NCBI RefSeq assembly: GCF_001039355.2
Contig: NW_019774748.1
Span: 80,454-144,453, forward strand
Reading direction: 5' to 3'
Origin: Lingula anatina
Lineage: Eukaryota; Brachiopoda; Lingulata; Lingulida; Lingulidae
Length of the DNA: 64,000 nt
A program made the position numbers and the translations under genes. The notes under the pieces were generated by a model. That model was not told the origin of the DNA. It saw only the letters and a program-made list of their open reading frames with translations, and did not search any database. Within the stretch, counting starts at the first letter, position 1. Each line of letters opens with the position of its first letter. Shown in pieces: positions 34,701-48,100 of this stretch.

Positions 34701-36918
34701 GAGACCTCGACCTGGAGAGTTTACTAGTACCATAAAATGTATGAAATACATTGAAATGCACAGGGTGACATGCTTTAATGTAATCAATTCTGTTATCAGA
34801 TGTATGTAAGAAAAGTGTTGTAGTATTGTAAACACAATGCTCAGTGTATGGAAGTTAATTCTCTTGTAAGGTTTATTGTTACCGTTATTAAATTTTCAAA
34901 ATTATCCTTGTGATAATAGAAATTAGGCTATGCTCTCATTGTAATATGTGTGTTATTTTCTAAGTTAATCACACAAGACAAGTTGATGTAGAAATGATGC
35001 CAGAATCATGCTTATTTTTTCATATGAGACAAATATTTGTAATTGATTTAAAGAAGAAATTGCTAGGGTGATGGGATGCTCTCTTATTAACATGTATTTT
35101 CCTTTTTTCCTGCTGTTGTCTTTCTATTAGCACATCCCAGTTAGAAATGTGGCATCAATCTACAAGTTAGTATTGAGATGTGAATCTAATGCGCTGTCAT
35201 AGGATACTCCAAGAATATTAAAATGCCAGATTTTAATTTATCTTTATGTACAAAAAGGAAAGGGATAAAACTCCAAAATAATTTAAGTTCCCAGGTTATT
35301 AATCAGAGCTTTTGAGCAATGTTGGACTCAAATATAACGCTTTATTACATTGTACGTCATAAAGTACTAGTAGGTGTATACATGTATGTACATGTATCTC
35401 TGCTCAAGTAGAAGAGTAGGATTTCACTTAAGTTATTTAAATTGTATGTAGTGTTAGCTAATTGCACTTGGAAATGTGGAGCTTCAAACAGCTACTGGTA
35501 GTTTTCAATGAACATTTGGTAAATGATCGTAAAGGACAAGGTTGACATGGCGTTTTGCAGCTGTATGGGCTAGTATTTTACCAAGTTGTATATTTTCAGC
35601 AAGATAATTTTAGGTATATAGTTATTTGAAAGATAGCTAATTGAGCATACCAGATGCGTATCTAAGACTTTGACCCATAAAGAGCTTAACAATGGTGTAA
35701 TATTTGATTTTGTTCTGATATCTCTAGCACGTCACTTGTTATATAATGTAGTTGACAGGTCAATTAGCTGACCATTTATAACAGCTCTAAAAGGCCAGTT
35801 TGTAAGTTGTTACTAGATCCAAGTATCTAATGTATAGGTGAAATCTTGAAATATTTGCATGCGTGTAAAGGTGTGATAGTATTTAAGGTAAAGTTGCACT
35901 TTGTTGGTTACTTTGCAAATGCATTTTAGGTGAGTTATTGTTCATTGCGGTGTGAATGATATGGTGATATGAGACAATGCACAGTGTATATATAACAGAT
36001 TATTGATGGTATATTTGTGTATGCTACAAGGATAGTTGACGGGTTGCCTGGATACTTTATTTGCCTCATTGTATTTGGTTGTGAATTCCACCCTAGATGC
36101 TACATTCTAAATGTATCAGATGTGGATTTAAAACGATGGAACCACATGTATTTGTAGGAGAATGAAGCATTACAGGAATAAGTGGTGACTTTGTCTTTTT
36201 GGTGAATGATAGTTGCACTTTATTTAATCAACAGTTGTTAAAAATATATTGCCCTAATACATAGAATTGAAAAAGGAGGTTGGTGGTAGCTAAAGCTGAA
36301 CAATGCTGATGAATTTTATTTCACAAAATAAGTTCATGTTAGTAACACCCACCATGAGTGTCCGAAATAACTGGTCTCAACTATCAGTATATCAGCTGTT
36401 ATTTCCAGCTACTGGATATGGCAGAAGCATACTGATAGCCTTAGTAAGTTAACTTCTAGTGGTCTCTGAAACTACCTCAGAGGCCTCTGAATCTGTTACC
36501 TGAAAAAGATGGCATGTTTCAGATTGAGTGTTGAGATCAAAATGATATATTGAAATATCTTGAAGAAATAAAGATTGGAATAAGTGTTGTTTGAAATTTG
36601 AGTTACTACAGAAAGACTGATTGCCATCACACATCATTAGGCATATTGCTTGAATCAATCATTTTTTTGTCATTCATGTCTGCCCATTTGACAGCTTTGC
36701 TGAACAGATTAATACTGGCATAAAAACATTAAGTATCATTGAGTCAGTGACATTTTCTGTCATTTAAATGGATTTCTCTTAACTCCATGTGCAAAAAGGC
36801 ACTTCAGCTGTTATATCACACTGCATTATTCCAACAACTGTTGCAGTGTACAGAGTGAATGGTAATAAGGAATGTCTCTGTGGAGAGGTTGATTGTGCAG
36901 ATACTCCAGTGAACTATA
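34701..36918 (+). other. Convergent 3' region of HECTD4 and PLBD2
   Basis: There is no coding region between the HECTD4 stop and the PLBD2 stop. An ATTAAA at 34887-34892 is a likely polyadenylation signal for a short HECTD4 3' UTR, and an AATAAA at 36567-36572 could serve a long form. On the minus strand an AATAAA (36320-36315) lies about 600 bp past the PLBD2 stop, so the two 3' UTRs might overlap. The signals are seen; their use is inferred. Confidence 0.45.
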
Positions 36919-39900
36919 TTAAGTCAATTTCCACTGGTGGACCACAGGTTTAAATTGCCAGAGGTCAGGGTGGCCTACGTGAGGGTAAATCTTCTCAAAA
37001 TCAGTTTTGCTCCACTGGAAAGGTGGAAGAGAGTCAAATGTGGGACCAGATATGGCAACAAACTGCAGAGACTTGAACATCTCTGAATTTGTCAGCTAAA
37101 AAAAGGAATAATTATAGTGTTATTACATTTGTTATAATGGTAGACTAGCACATTCAACATGAACTATATGTAGGGCTGCATCTTGGCCCCGTGTGACCCA
37201 TCAATAGTTTTTAAATCAGCTATTAATTAATTAATTAATCACAAAATTTGTCTTGTATTTCTTTAACTTCTAAAAATAACTCTAGATAAACTTAAACATG
37301 CTTGCAGAATTGATGCAAGTATCTAAAATAACATATCACGTACTGTGAATAATTTCAGTCATACAATTCAATCCAAGTTTTTCATCTTCATTTAGCCGAT
37401 TACCTTCATATCTGTCCCTCCATGGGATCTGTGTCCTAGGGCTTTGATGGGATAGCTGCCATTAGCAGGGTTCAGGTCGCAGCGGGCAGATATGGCGTTC
37501 TCTGCACTGTATGGGGGAGTGCAATTACAGCGAGAGAGAGGATCATGCTGATAGTCATTATATCTGCAATACCAACAAAAAAAAGCTTCAACGTGGGATT
37601 TCAAGCCTTATATCATGTAACTCTTATTGGAGTACTCAAACGTTTTATTAGGGAATTTCTTGAAATATGAGAATTTTTTTTAGTCTGTTTGTATTGTCAA
37701 AACAAAATGACAGTTATATTTTGATGAGAGAAAGCCAATCTAATGTGTCTTTAAACATTATATTTCAAAGTAATATGCTATCATATAACACATTTAAACA
37801 GTCTCTATGGAGGAAAATGTTATTATATTACCTCATCAATGCTATCATTGAGTTGATGTCTTTCACTTTTACATGATCCCTCCTAAAAATGTTAGCTCGT
37901 GCAGTTTTGTTATAAGAAAACCAGTCTCCATACTTCTCCACCATTTTTATCCAGCCACTAGCTTCAAACACCTCTTGAAAATAACTGGAATATTTTGAAC
38001 GATTATACATTATTTACATATAATAAATTATTGGGGAATACAAATCGGTATACTATACAACAAATTTCTCCACAAAGGGCTTATCACAGATTGAAAGTTT
38101 ATCTAAAATTATAATGGTAGTTATTGAAAAAAGAGACAAAATGAACAAGTATTTAATGTCCTGGTTCCAAATAATAGGTTCACTTCTTTAACTGGGATGG
38201 ATTCTCAACTTACGGTATGTTATAACTTGGCCAGTAGCTCTGTGCAGTTAAAACTCTGGTCATGTCAGCATATTTTACCATATTCCTAGAAAACCATGTT
38301 AGTATTAATGTCAGTCTACAGTACAGCAAAACCTTTTATAAGTACATCTACATTTAGATTGTGCAACAAATCTAATCTAGTTAAACATTACATAGTCAAA
38401 TCATGTTCTCAATACTGACAAATGAATTTGCAAATATCAGACAGCAGAAATTTCAATTTACGGTATTTGTTCCACCACACCAAAGAGGCCAGCAGATGGA
38501 GTCTGCCCTGGTTTGAACTTGGTGTAGTCAACTATCATCCACTGGTTGTTATATCTAGAAAGATACAATATCACTAACTAAAATTATCCAGCCATCCTGG
38601 TTACAAAATGTTCATCTTTTCTATTGGTGAATGCTTATGTATTGATAAATTAAAATTAGCTTTCTGCATCTTATCTTCATTTAAAATTGTTCCAATAGTA
38701 AACATTACACTTCAATCCTTCCCCACCAAAAATGTTTAAAATGATAATATCACACATTTTATTCTAGAAAAAATTCCAATTCAATCTTGAAACAAAACAA
38801 CAAATGGGGCTGATCATGTATCATAGAGCAGCCACTAGATAAATCAAAGTAAGGTCACCAATAAAGAAACTAGAAATCAAGATGTCTTCAACATACGTTC
38901 CACTGTTGTATCTTGAGAATATCTGTGCCCAAGTATCAATGCTGGTGGCCAGACGGTTAGCAACCATGGTCCGTATGCCCTCCAGGACAGAGTAGGTGGG
39001 TTTCACATACTTCCAGAGTTTATCATTATTGTTTCCAATCGTTGTCTCCTGGCTCACCTGATGATTGCCAATTCAATAAGATGTTCAATATTAGTATGAA
39101 ATTCTATTTAAGGATTGTGTAAGGTTTCCTCAATAAGATAACAAAAAAAAAAACTTAAAAAGCACTAGCAAAGAATAATACTAACAAAGAACATAAAATG
39201 GTGAAAATGAAAGAATAAAACTTTTTAATGTCAAATGTATAAATAGACCCTCAATAATCTTGTTAAAGCTGATGTCATTTTTCTAATACTAAATTACCTA
39301 ATTTTACACAGAAATATTGCTTTAGGTCTTTTTTGTGCCAACTGAACTTTAAATTGAACAAAAAATTGTGCACTGTTCCTACCAGTCCTGAGCTTATGAG
39401 ATAGTAGTCATCCCCAGAGTAAATCACGCCGGGGTACGAGGAAAAGGTCATCACTTTGCCAGGAATCAAGGGACCACTATCTGGACAAAACAAAAAAAAA
39501 AAAAAAAATGAGAAGAGAAATTAAAATATGATATAAAGCTATCTGTTTTTTCCCCTCAAAATTCTCTCTTCAGATTGTGGATGAGATTCAGCTAATTGGG
39601 TTCATACAGATATATAAAACAGTGGTTCGGAAAGTGATCAATCAATTTTTTTTCAAATAGCTTGACACATTCATTGTTACAGGCTTGCTATATCCTTAAG
39701 ATTACCTTGTTGTATTTTGTAGCCAAAGTCATATTTCTTTAGTATCCTCAGCATTGACTGAAAGCTGCTCCAAGTGTCATGGGACACATAAAGGTCTTTG
39801 TTGCCTGGTAACAGTTTAACAAGTGCTGAACAAGATCCAGATCCAAGAGCTCTCGACTTGTCAGGTTTATGTAAGGCTTCTTCTAGGTCCTCGATATCGC

Positions 39901-41606
39901 CAGCAATTTGAAACATGCTTAAAAATAAATTTTGCATTGTGTTTTACAACAGAATGACATACAGGGGTATAAAGACCTCAATAAAAATAAAATCCTGTTT
40001 TATCTTTAAGATGTAAATATATAAATATAATAACAAACAAAAAAATTGTTGTAAAGATACAAGTTTTTAAAGCTTGTTTACACCATGATATTGATGTACT
40101 GCATGGGTAGATTGAGAAAATGGACATCAATTTATAAGTTAAGATAAAGAAATTATCCCTACTTACAGGAACTGGAATGGGTCTAAATTTATACTTGGGT
40201 GGGCGGGCTTGTTTTCATAGCCATCTTGCAGTCCACTGACCTGCTTCAGGAATAAATCTACCTACAGAAAAGAAGAAAGATATCACAATGCTGTTTTTTT
40301 TTGTTGTAACATGGGTGATAAAATTTTTAAAAAAACAACAGTTAATAAAAAAGTTGAATGCATGTATATATCCACTTGAAATGTATAACAACACTTGATA
40401 AAGATAGGGGCCTGCTTTGTGAGGGGTCAATTTAAGAACTTCATACTTGTACTTAATGAAGTATAATTTTTACTTGATGTATGGAAGTGCAAAATGAGTG
40501 CAAATACATAGTCGCAAAACATTTTAAAGATGATTTACACCAGAATGTAAATACCCTGATCAATGTTGACCTAATCAACACTGAAATAAAGCTCAGCTAC
40601 ATGTATCATGGTTAAGCAACACAATATACCTGATGCCAGTACACTTTGTCTTCTGGTGAATTATCTGGTTTATTGATTTTGTCATTAACCCAAGCCAAAT
40701 TCTGCTTCACATAGTCTGCAAGTCTTTTACAATAGTCAGATGGACTCTCGGGATCACAGTAACCCTGGACAGTATTGTTCCAATGCATTGCAATGAGCTG
40801 GCGAGTAATGTAGCCTTCTGCCAGGCCAGCAGAATAAGCCTGGGCAAAATCTGGATATGCTGGGTTAGTAGTTACTTCTAAGTATGACCACCTGAAAGAG
40901 AGTAAGTACTGCAAGATTAGGCTTGCATACGCTTTTTTCCATAAAAAGATGATTGACACTATTGAACTATACAATGCCTAAATCTTCTTTAAACTTATAG
41001 CCATTGCTGGGTAGGCAAATATTACTAGTAAGAGAGAGACACACAATTTTGAAATTGTACAAATTTGTGAGCTTTGGATGGATTTTTTACATTATAAATA
41101 TCAATTAATTTTTTTAACATATTTAAATTTCAATCAGCTGCAGATACATACCAGGATTTTACATGTACTCTTAGTCTTTATGAGTCAATATGAAGTCGTT
41201 GAATTTTTTCCAAAGTACATGTACTGTAGAGTAATGTGAGTTTTGTAATTGTCTGTCATTACTAAACTAATTTATGGTGTGTTTAACCAGTCAAATTTTA
41301 AGCATTTTGTACAATTTATCGGAATTTTATACAGGGTACCTTTCTTCCTTAGTCATATGAAGGAATAAGATAGGAGTAATCCCTTGATTTTCTTTTAATA
41401 TGATTATAAATAATATTGAATATTACTTACCCGGTCGAATTAATCTCATTTGAAAAGTTTGCATATGCAATCCAATCGGCTGGCGGTTTCTCTGTCTCTA
41501 TGAAATACAGGTCTGTGTGAATATCATATTTTATGTAAATGAACTCCGTACAAAATGAAAGATGCAAAACAAACAGGAGCGATAAGCCTATATTTCCCAT
41601 CGCCAT
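36919..41606 (-). CDS. PLBD2: Phospholipase B-like 2 (lysosomal PLBD2-type hydrolase)
   Basis: Complete minus-strand gene, 11 exons: 41606-41431, 40891-40630, 40261-40167, 39917-39706, 39480-39383, 39057-38897, 38554-38462, 38285-38214, 37984-37832, 37563-37404, 37095-36919 (stop TAA 36921-36919). Hand-summed 1659 nt = 552 aa with consistent phases; human PLBD2 is 589 aa. It starts with a signal peptide (MAMGNIGLSLLFVLHLSFC). PLBD2 is a lysosomal Ntn-hydrolase-fold protein made as a precursor and cut before a Cys that becomes the nucleophile; here that is Cys207 in GSGSCSALVKLLPG. Family blocks present: FSSYPGVIYSGDDYYL, SQETTIGN, RYNSGTY, QWMIVDY, WFSYNKTARANIFRR, NAISARCDLNPANGSYP, SGPTFDSLPPFQWS and DLWQFKPV. 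The SQETTIGN, IFRR and FQWS blocks point to PLBD2 rather than PLBD1. Several N-glycosylation sequons fit a secretory route. Its substrate in vivo is not settled for the family. Confidence 0.94.
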
Positions 41607-41864
41607 TTTTACTGTGTACGCTGATCATGTGGATTTGTCACATGATGACAACTTGACCCAGTTTATGTTGGAGCCGCAACCATGCTACCCATTCATGTGG
41701 GCCGTTTCATATTCAAAACGATGATGTTATAGATGTCACTTGACTCTAGATATTTATATATTTGACACAGGTATAAGATATACCGAGATTCATTATTATT
41801 TTGCTCATATTTGGCAATAAACTTTTGAATTCAATTCATTGGTGAGGCAAGACTGGAAAGAAAC
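41607..41864. promoter_or_regulatory. Head-to-head region between PLBD2 and the micropeptide gene
   Basis: 258 bp separate the two divergent ATGs. The sequence contains ATATTTATATATTTG near 41748, which could act as a TATA-like element, but its direction is ambiguous. A shared promoter is inferred from spacing only. Confidence 0.45.
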
Positions 41865-42403
41865 ATGGCAGCCAAAATTGCAGCATTGGTGGTTTTGTTA
41901 GCTGTGACATTGGTGTACATATTAAAACCAGAGCTCATTTTCATGGATGAAGTTATATTCTTAGATTTGCTCAGGTAATATCTAGTTTAAACTCTCTTTG
42001 ACTTTTCCCTTTTTTTATACATGATGTTGCCATAATAGTATTCATAATAATCATACTTCAGCACTAAAATTTATATTAAAAAAATATTATTTTAAGTTTT
42101 AAAAAATAGCATGATTTGATTCCACGCCCCACAAAATCGACATTCACTTATATTAGTAAAATCATTTATTCAAAATTACAGATACATGTAGGAAGTTCAA
42201 TCTTGCTTGTTGAATTACCCTGAAAGAATTAGACTAAATAAAATAAAAATAAACAAACAACTAAGAGGACATGGTTTTTTTATTTCTGTCAGGCAGCAAG
42301 AATAATGTTCATGAATTTTATTTTCAGCACTCATCCTGTTATTGGTGGTGTGGCACTCTTGGCAATTATCTGCTTGGCTTTGGTACTATTTTTTTGGAAG
42401 TAG
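41865..42403 (+). CDS. Small two-exon gene for a 61-residue membrane micropeptide
   Basis: Exon 1 41865-41974 (ATG context AAAC-ATGG, close to Kozak), exon 2 42328-42403 (TAG 42401-42403); the junction CTCAG|GTAATA ... TTTTCAG|CAC joins in phase 2 as a Ser codon. The 61-aa product has a hydrophobic N-terminal helix (residues about 5-20, a signal anchor or signal peptide), a short polar loop with Asp/Glu (FMDEVIFLDLL) and a second hydrophobic helix (about 41-59, GGVALLAIICLALVLFFW) ending in Lys. It looks like a small integral membrane protein of the SMIM type. I do not recognise the family. Two exons with good splice sites and a start facing PLBD2 support a real gene, but so short a frame could arise by chance. 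Confidence 0.5.
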
Positions 42404-44196
42404 AAAATGGCCAGCTTGGTTGACTTATCCAATGGAAAGGTACTAATTGGTATTGATTGCTGTAAATTGAGAATACTGGGGAGATGGGTAGGGATGGGGA
42501 CACCCACTCCCCTTAGCAAAATCCTGAACATGTCCAATTTTTCATGCAAGCTCTGTAAACTACAGTGGATGTATTTGTGTATCATTATTTTATTTATAGA
42601 TTTGATGGAGTGCTATCTGAAAACAAATAACAGTATAGTGAAAAGAAATTGAAAATCATATACATTTAGATTTTTAAATCTTAAAAGGCATTTACAGACT
42701 AATGTGTCACTGCTTGGAAAGTAATTGGTTTTCAGAATTAAATTGCTGATTATGTAATTTCAGGGCATGCTGACTTGTACACCGACTTGAGGTATGAGTA
42801 ACCTGAATCAAAGATGACCACATCAGCCAGTAAAATCACTTAAAACATTCACTGCATGTTGGGAAAATATTATCTTGTAAGATATTGTCACTTCTCAGAG
42901 GGACCTTACTGTGCCTGAACTGAATTAAGTTTTACACATGGATTCATAATGTGTGCATTTGGTATTTGGTTATGCTGCAGGATGCATTATCTTTTAAGGT
43001 TGTACACTTACCAAAGCTTAGTTTCCTTTCAGTAATTGAAGATTTTTTTAAGGGTTTGCCCTCATGCAATCCAGGCATTTACTGCATTTGTCTTTCATTC
43101 TTTTGTTGTTTAATATTTTCATCACCTGAATTATGATTTTATTTATTTTTTTTTTACCTAGAACTATATTTCAGTTTGATGTATGTAAATCCAAACTGCC
43201 TGCCAGCACATCATTCTTAATATATCTGAATATAGATTTTTCATTAGAAAAAAACTTTTAAACAGAATTTATTGATTTATTTGGATTTATTGATGTGTTA
43301 GTTAAGGAAGAAAATATCTGCGTAAAGAATTAAAAATACCCAATGAATTATGGAATTTTATGTCAGTATTTAGCAATTTATTAGAAAAAACTTATTAGAC
43401 TGATAAAAATTACATTTCCTTAGAAGTTAAAAATACCTTTAAATATTCTAAATACATTGTTCATATGAAGGAACAGTAGCATGTTTAATAACATTATGAA
43501 ATACAAAAAGAAAAAAAAACTTCATGAAACATAGATACACTGGGTATATTGCTACCATAGCACACTAAGGATGCCAGATCAGCTAATATATTTTTTTAAA
43601 ATATTGAAAGAAGACGCAGATGTTGATAGAAAATACAACATGCCTGGGTACCCTACATGGCAAGAAAACGCACTCCAGGTGTAAATGTTGAGCTACAACA
43701 GAGAATGGTGGGATAAACTATTAATAAAACGATAAATTAAAAGTAAATGGCATTGGTACAATTTTGGCGCAATGCAAGACAGTAGGGTGCACGTGTTAGT
43801 ATAGCACATTAAGATCAAAAACAAATATATCAGGGACTTAATTTGAAACATATTACTGATAATAAGAATGTTTCGTTGCATTAGAAAATATACACTTGCC
43901 CTAACAAGTTTGTTGCCTCAGCAGGTTTGCCATTTATGTGTTGATTTTATTAACTTTGATACATTATGTCACGAGGAAGAGATTCAAAACATTCAGCAGC
44001 GATGTGCCCCCGCCATTCCTCCCTTCAGTTTCAGACACCGTAAATTATTGACTATAGTGCGGTGCATTTACTGTTCTTTAGGAAGAGCATTCCTCGTGGC
44101 CTGCCCTCTGGAACCGCTTGTAGCGATGCCTACGTTATCTGCTAAACCGTCTTCCCCAGGTATTCGCTATCAGATAAAAGAGCCCGCTGCAAACAT
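42404..44196. other. Intergenic and 3' UTR stretch
   Basis: Mostly AT-rich sequence without convincing exons. On the minus strand an AATAAA at 43951-43946 lies about 250 bp downstream of the rapsyn stop and is a likely rapsyn polyadenylation signal. The forward ORF at 43868-44260 overlaps the rapsyn last exon in antisense and is not a gene. Confidence 0.5.
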
Positions 44197-45067
44197 TCAG
44201 GACGGTGTGGCCTGGTCAGTCTTACAGCTGTTGATGCGGCACCTTGGACACAGGATCTGAGACGGACGCCGCGGGTCTAATTCCTCGCGTTTCCGCAAGA
44301 AATTCGCACACCTGAAGCGAGGATGGAAATGATTTGAGAGCGAATAATCCTAACCGACGTGCATGTCGAAAATTAGTTTTCGCCTGTGACCTTTCGGTAA
44401 AGTAGTGTATTGCAACAACGCGTATGGCGAAACCAAAGAATCTTACCAACTTCATATTTTACATGCCTTCTGCATTGTCAAAATCGTTTCCTTTTAGATG
44501 CTGATATTTTTAGCGACCGTGTATGACTATGCAATCACTTAAACATGGAAATATGTAAACACGGGCCAACAGACAGCAAGTTTTGCGATTAACTTATGTA
44601 GATAAGCGTAGTTATTTGCGTTTCAGTCTGTACGTAATTGATACAAAGAGCCCCAATACAAAAGAGATTATTTAAAACATTTACTTTAAAGAGGCAATAT
44701 TGCGCGTTGCACATTCCCGTGAAAGCTTTGTGCCAAAATCAGAATCAAATTCTATCAAATGTAACCTTGTAATACATGATACCATATGTAACTTACTTTG
44801 CATGAAAAAGGTGGTTGCATAACAGTGTATCCAGCGGTTCCGGCACGATGCCCATCATCTTTTCACACACTTCGCACCTCACCTCTAGCTCGTCTATCAT
44901 CGGTGTATAGCATAACTTTTCCTGGTAGGCGGCGTCAAAGTCTCCCTGCTGTTCGTATATTCCTTCCAATACTCGATGGATGTGGTAAACCTGATACTGC
45001 ATTGAAAACAGAAATCATTTTGTACCAGCTAGTACCACTGATGTGACGTTGAAAAGTCCTTTACTCT

Positions 45068-45103
<36 letters not shown>

Positions 45104-48100
45104 ATTGCCCCTTTCCCTATTATTCATAATTCATACACTGTTTGTGTTGTAAATGTCTGTTCGTAAAATAATGATCGAACCATAAATGTTGAAGTGTATA
45201 CAATGTATTTTGGTCGCGAGTCTCACCTTGCACCTTAAAGCTTGAGCCATCTCTAATGCTTTTCCGTACAACTCTAGAGACTGAAAATAAACAATACCAA
45301 TTATACATTAGAATGCTATTGACGACTCAAGAGAGAAACAGAAAGAGAGTCAAATATATTGCATTATGAACGTGTCAAAATGCTAATCAATTCAATGATC
45401 TACACATGCCATACAATGTCCAACGAACGTTAAACAGTGACGGGTTCAAGATATATAATCTAATATTAACTGTACACTTAAGCGACTGTGGCCTCTCTAG
45501 AATGCCCCCCCCCTTCCTCCCCCCTGTACAAGGATGGTTGGGGGATGTAAATGGAAAGGGATCGTGTAGGGCATGTTTTATGATCCACTATGCGATCAGT
45601 TTTCACTGGTACCTTTTTGACATTATTGCCAAGCATCATGGCGTCTGCCCTGCCGATGAGGACCTCCATCTGCCCATAGCGGTCCCCGGTCTCTACCATT
45701 ATGTTCAGGGCAGCTTCGTAACGGGGATACGCTTTCTGCAAACATAATACAAAAAAACTATATACAGTTACTGTAGTTATGTGGTTGCTCAAACTGTTTG
45801 TATTGCGTGTGCTCTCTGTGTTATGGTTAATTTGCCGTTAGTACAGTTTGTTTCATATGCACCTTTTTATCAAGTTGGCAAGTTGGCGTTTAACCTTTAA
45901 CAAGGCAGAATCTGGAAAAGGTTAGCTACAAAAGGCTAAGTGGTATAAACTGTACACAAGGCTGGATGTTACAAATGATCTTGACCGAACATGTTTTCTT
46001 CCTGGTTACAGACGTGGTTATTTGGGTACACGTTAGGGATAACCAATGTCCTGGGAATATATACACTTCAAGCTTCAAGGCATGGTTGTATTAGGCCTTT
46101 AAGGGCGTCTTTAAGTATTAAAGAATGTGTTCCTTGTACGTTTTCAGAGACCCACATTGGAAGTGTTGTTTTGATACGGGCACGAGGTAGCACCTATACC
46201 ATAGGGTTTTTATGTGGGCAATGCCGCACACTTCCGATATTGATCGTGCAAGTTGGTACCCTCCTGCCGTGAAATGTATTCATGGCACAGGCTCGCAGCT
46301 TCTTTCAGTTCTGAAATGGCTTGTTGAAAGTGGCAAATTGCTTTCGTGTTCACTACATGGGCTCCCATTTCTCACGTCTCCTCGGCTGGTAACCATGTTA
46401 TATTAGGATATTAGGATATATAGCTTTGATGAAGAGCTTGAGCTTACGAATTTTATTGAAACACACACTTTGCTTTTTAAGGAAAGGGTGTCTTCTTTTT
46501 TTATTAATATTGTAATTCTTTATTATAAGGCCCCATTTATGCCCAAAATAAAATATTATGGAATCTTCTTATATATATTATTGTTTTTTTTTTGTCTAAA
46601 TTTAAGATCGATTTGTTACTTTTGTTTTTCAGTTCACCGCAGATCTTCTCAGGGCGACGGTAACAAATTTGGGGGGTGTGTATGGGGTGATGACAAGATA
46701 TTTTCACAGCATGTGTGTTTTTTAGTTATTGGTATTTTGATATCCTTTTATTCACTTGCTTCAGTATTCATATTGGCAAACACGTGCACATATTAAGATA
46801 TTTTGAAAGGTATTTCCAGTTTTATGATAATTATTTTGTATTAATCTGTCACTGCACCCAGCCTGCATTAATTTACTCTTAACCTACCTCAAAGTCATGT
46901 AATTTCTTGTGAATTTCTGCAAAGCTGTGCAAACATTTTGCTTGAACGGGTCTATCGTTCTTCTCCATAGCTGACTTCAAGGCATCCTGGAAATATGGAT
47001 AAAATGAGTGAAGTTAAGATAACAGAGATTGTTATCGATATAGCAACTAGGAAAATGTTGGCTCCTATCAAGTTGATTCGAGAAGTCAAGTACATTATCA
47101 CTTGGGCAGATAATAGGAGATACAACGATACATAGTAATGGAAATGCAAAGTTTGAATGTAGGTTTTAGTACAAATCGTGTTGATGTTAATAAATTGACC
47201 TTTTTACAGAGCTAAAACGGCGGATAACAAAATAGTCTGCGCACAAGGAGAGATACTTCCATAATTGCGTCGAGGGAACCCACTGATCAATTTGATCATG
47301 CTTTAAATGCTATCGCCTTAGACTATCAACGAAAAGGTTGTATGGGCACCACCAATGTTGATATTTTGAGAAAAATAACTGCGATGTTCAGCAGGCGATG
47401 ACATTGACAAAATACATGCTTATTCCGTGATTTCCAGCCAGATCCATTTAGAGATCTTTGTTGACTCTATCTTTGGAATATATATTTTAAGTCGCTACCA
47501 AAACGTCACCAATACCGATTTAAAATAAACTTTAATATGTCTTTTTGCGTCCTGGCAAATTTCCTATCAGGAAATTTGGTTTTCAATAAGAGCAAATTAA
47601 CACTGATAGAGAGTTATTTGTTCATGAACGTTCGAAAACATTAACATTGAAAGAGGGTTTGTTGTTCATGAACGCACGACAAGGTAGAACCTAACGTAGG
47701 AGGGAAGTGGAATACTCATTCCCACGGCATTGTTACACAAAAAATTACTTTATATCCCTAAGGCTATTTGTCTTTCATTACAGCTATCAATCCATCAAAT
47801 GTCATCATAACTGCCTATTATTTCCGCAGCCAATAATAAAACGACCTCAACTTTCTATTTCAAATGGGAAAATCGATGTTTAACTTTGTCCGTGTAAGTT
47901 TAGAAACAGTTTTACGTTTCCTGGCAAGTGTTTGTGAGTTGGCAGTCGATCCCATAATAAGTTTGACAAATCGTCTACCATCAGACGCAAGTTTAGCACC
48001 AAGGCACGTCCTGCGTTCCTCGCTTTGTCTGTGTATCTAGATTTAATTAAAAACTTAGGATGAATTTTCATTAACTTGTAATCTCCAATAGGGCTTTTTT

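Noticed and set aside
43868-44260. 130-codon forward frame
   Set aside because: It is antisense to the rapsyn last exon and 3' UTR.
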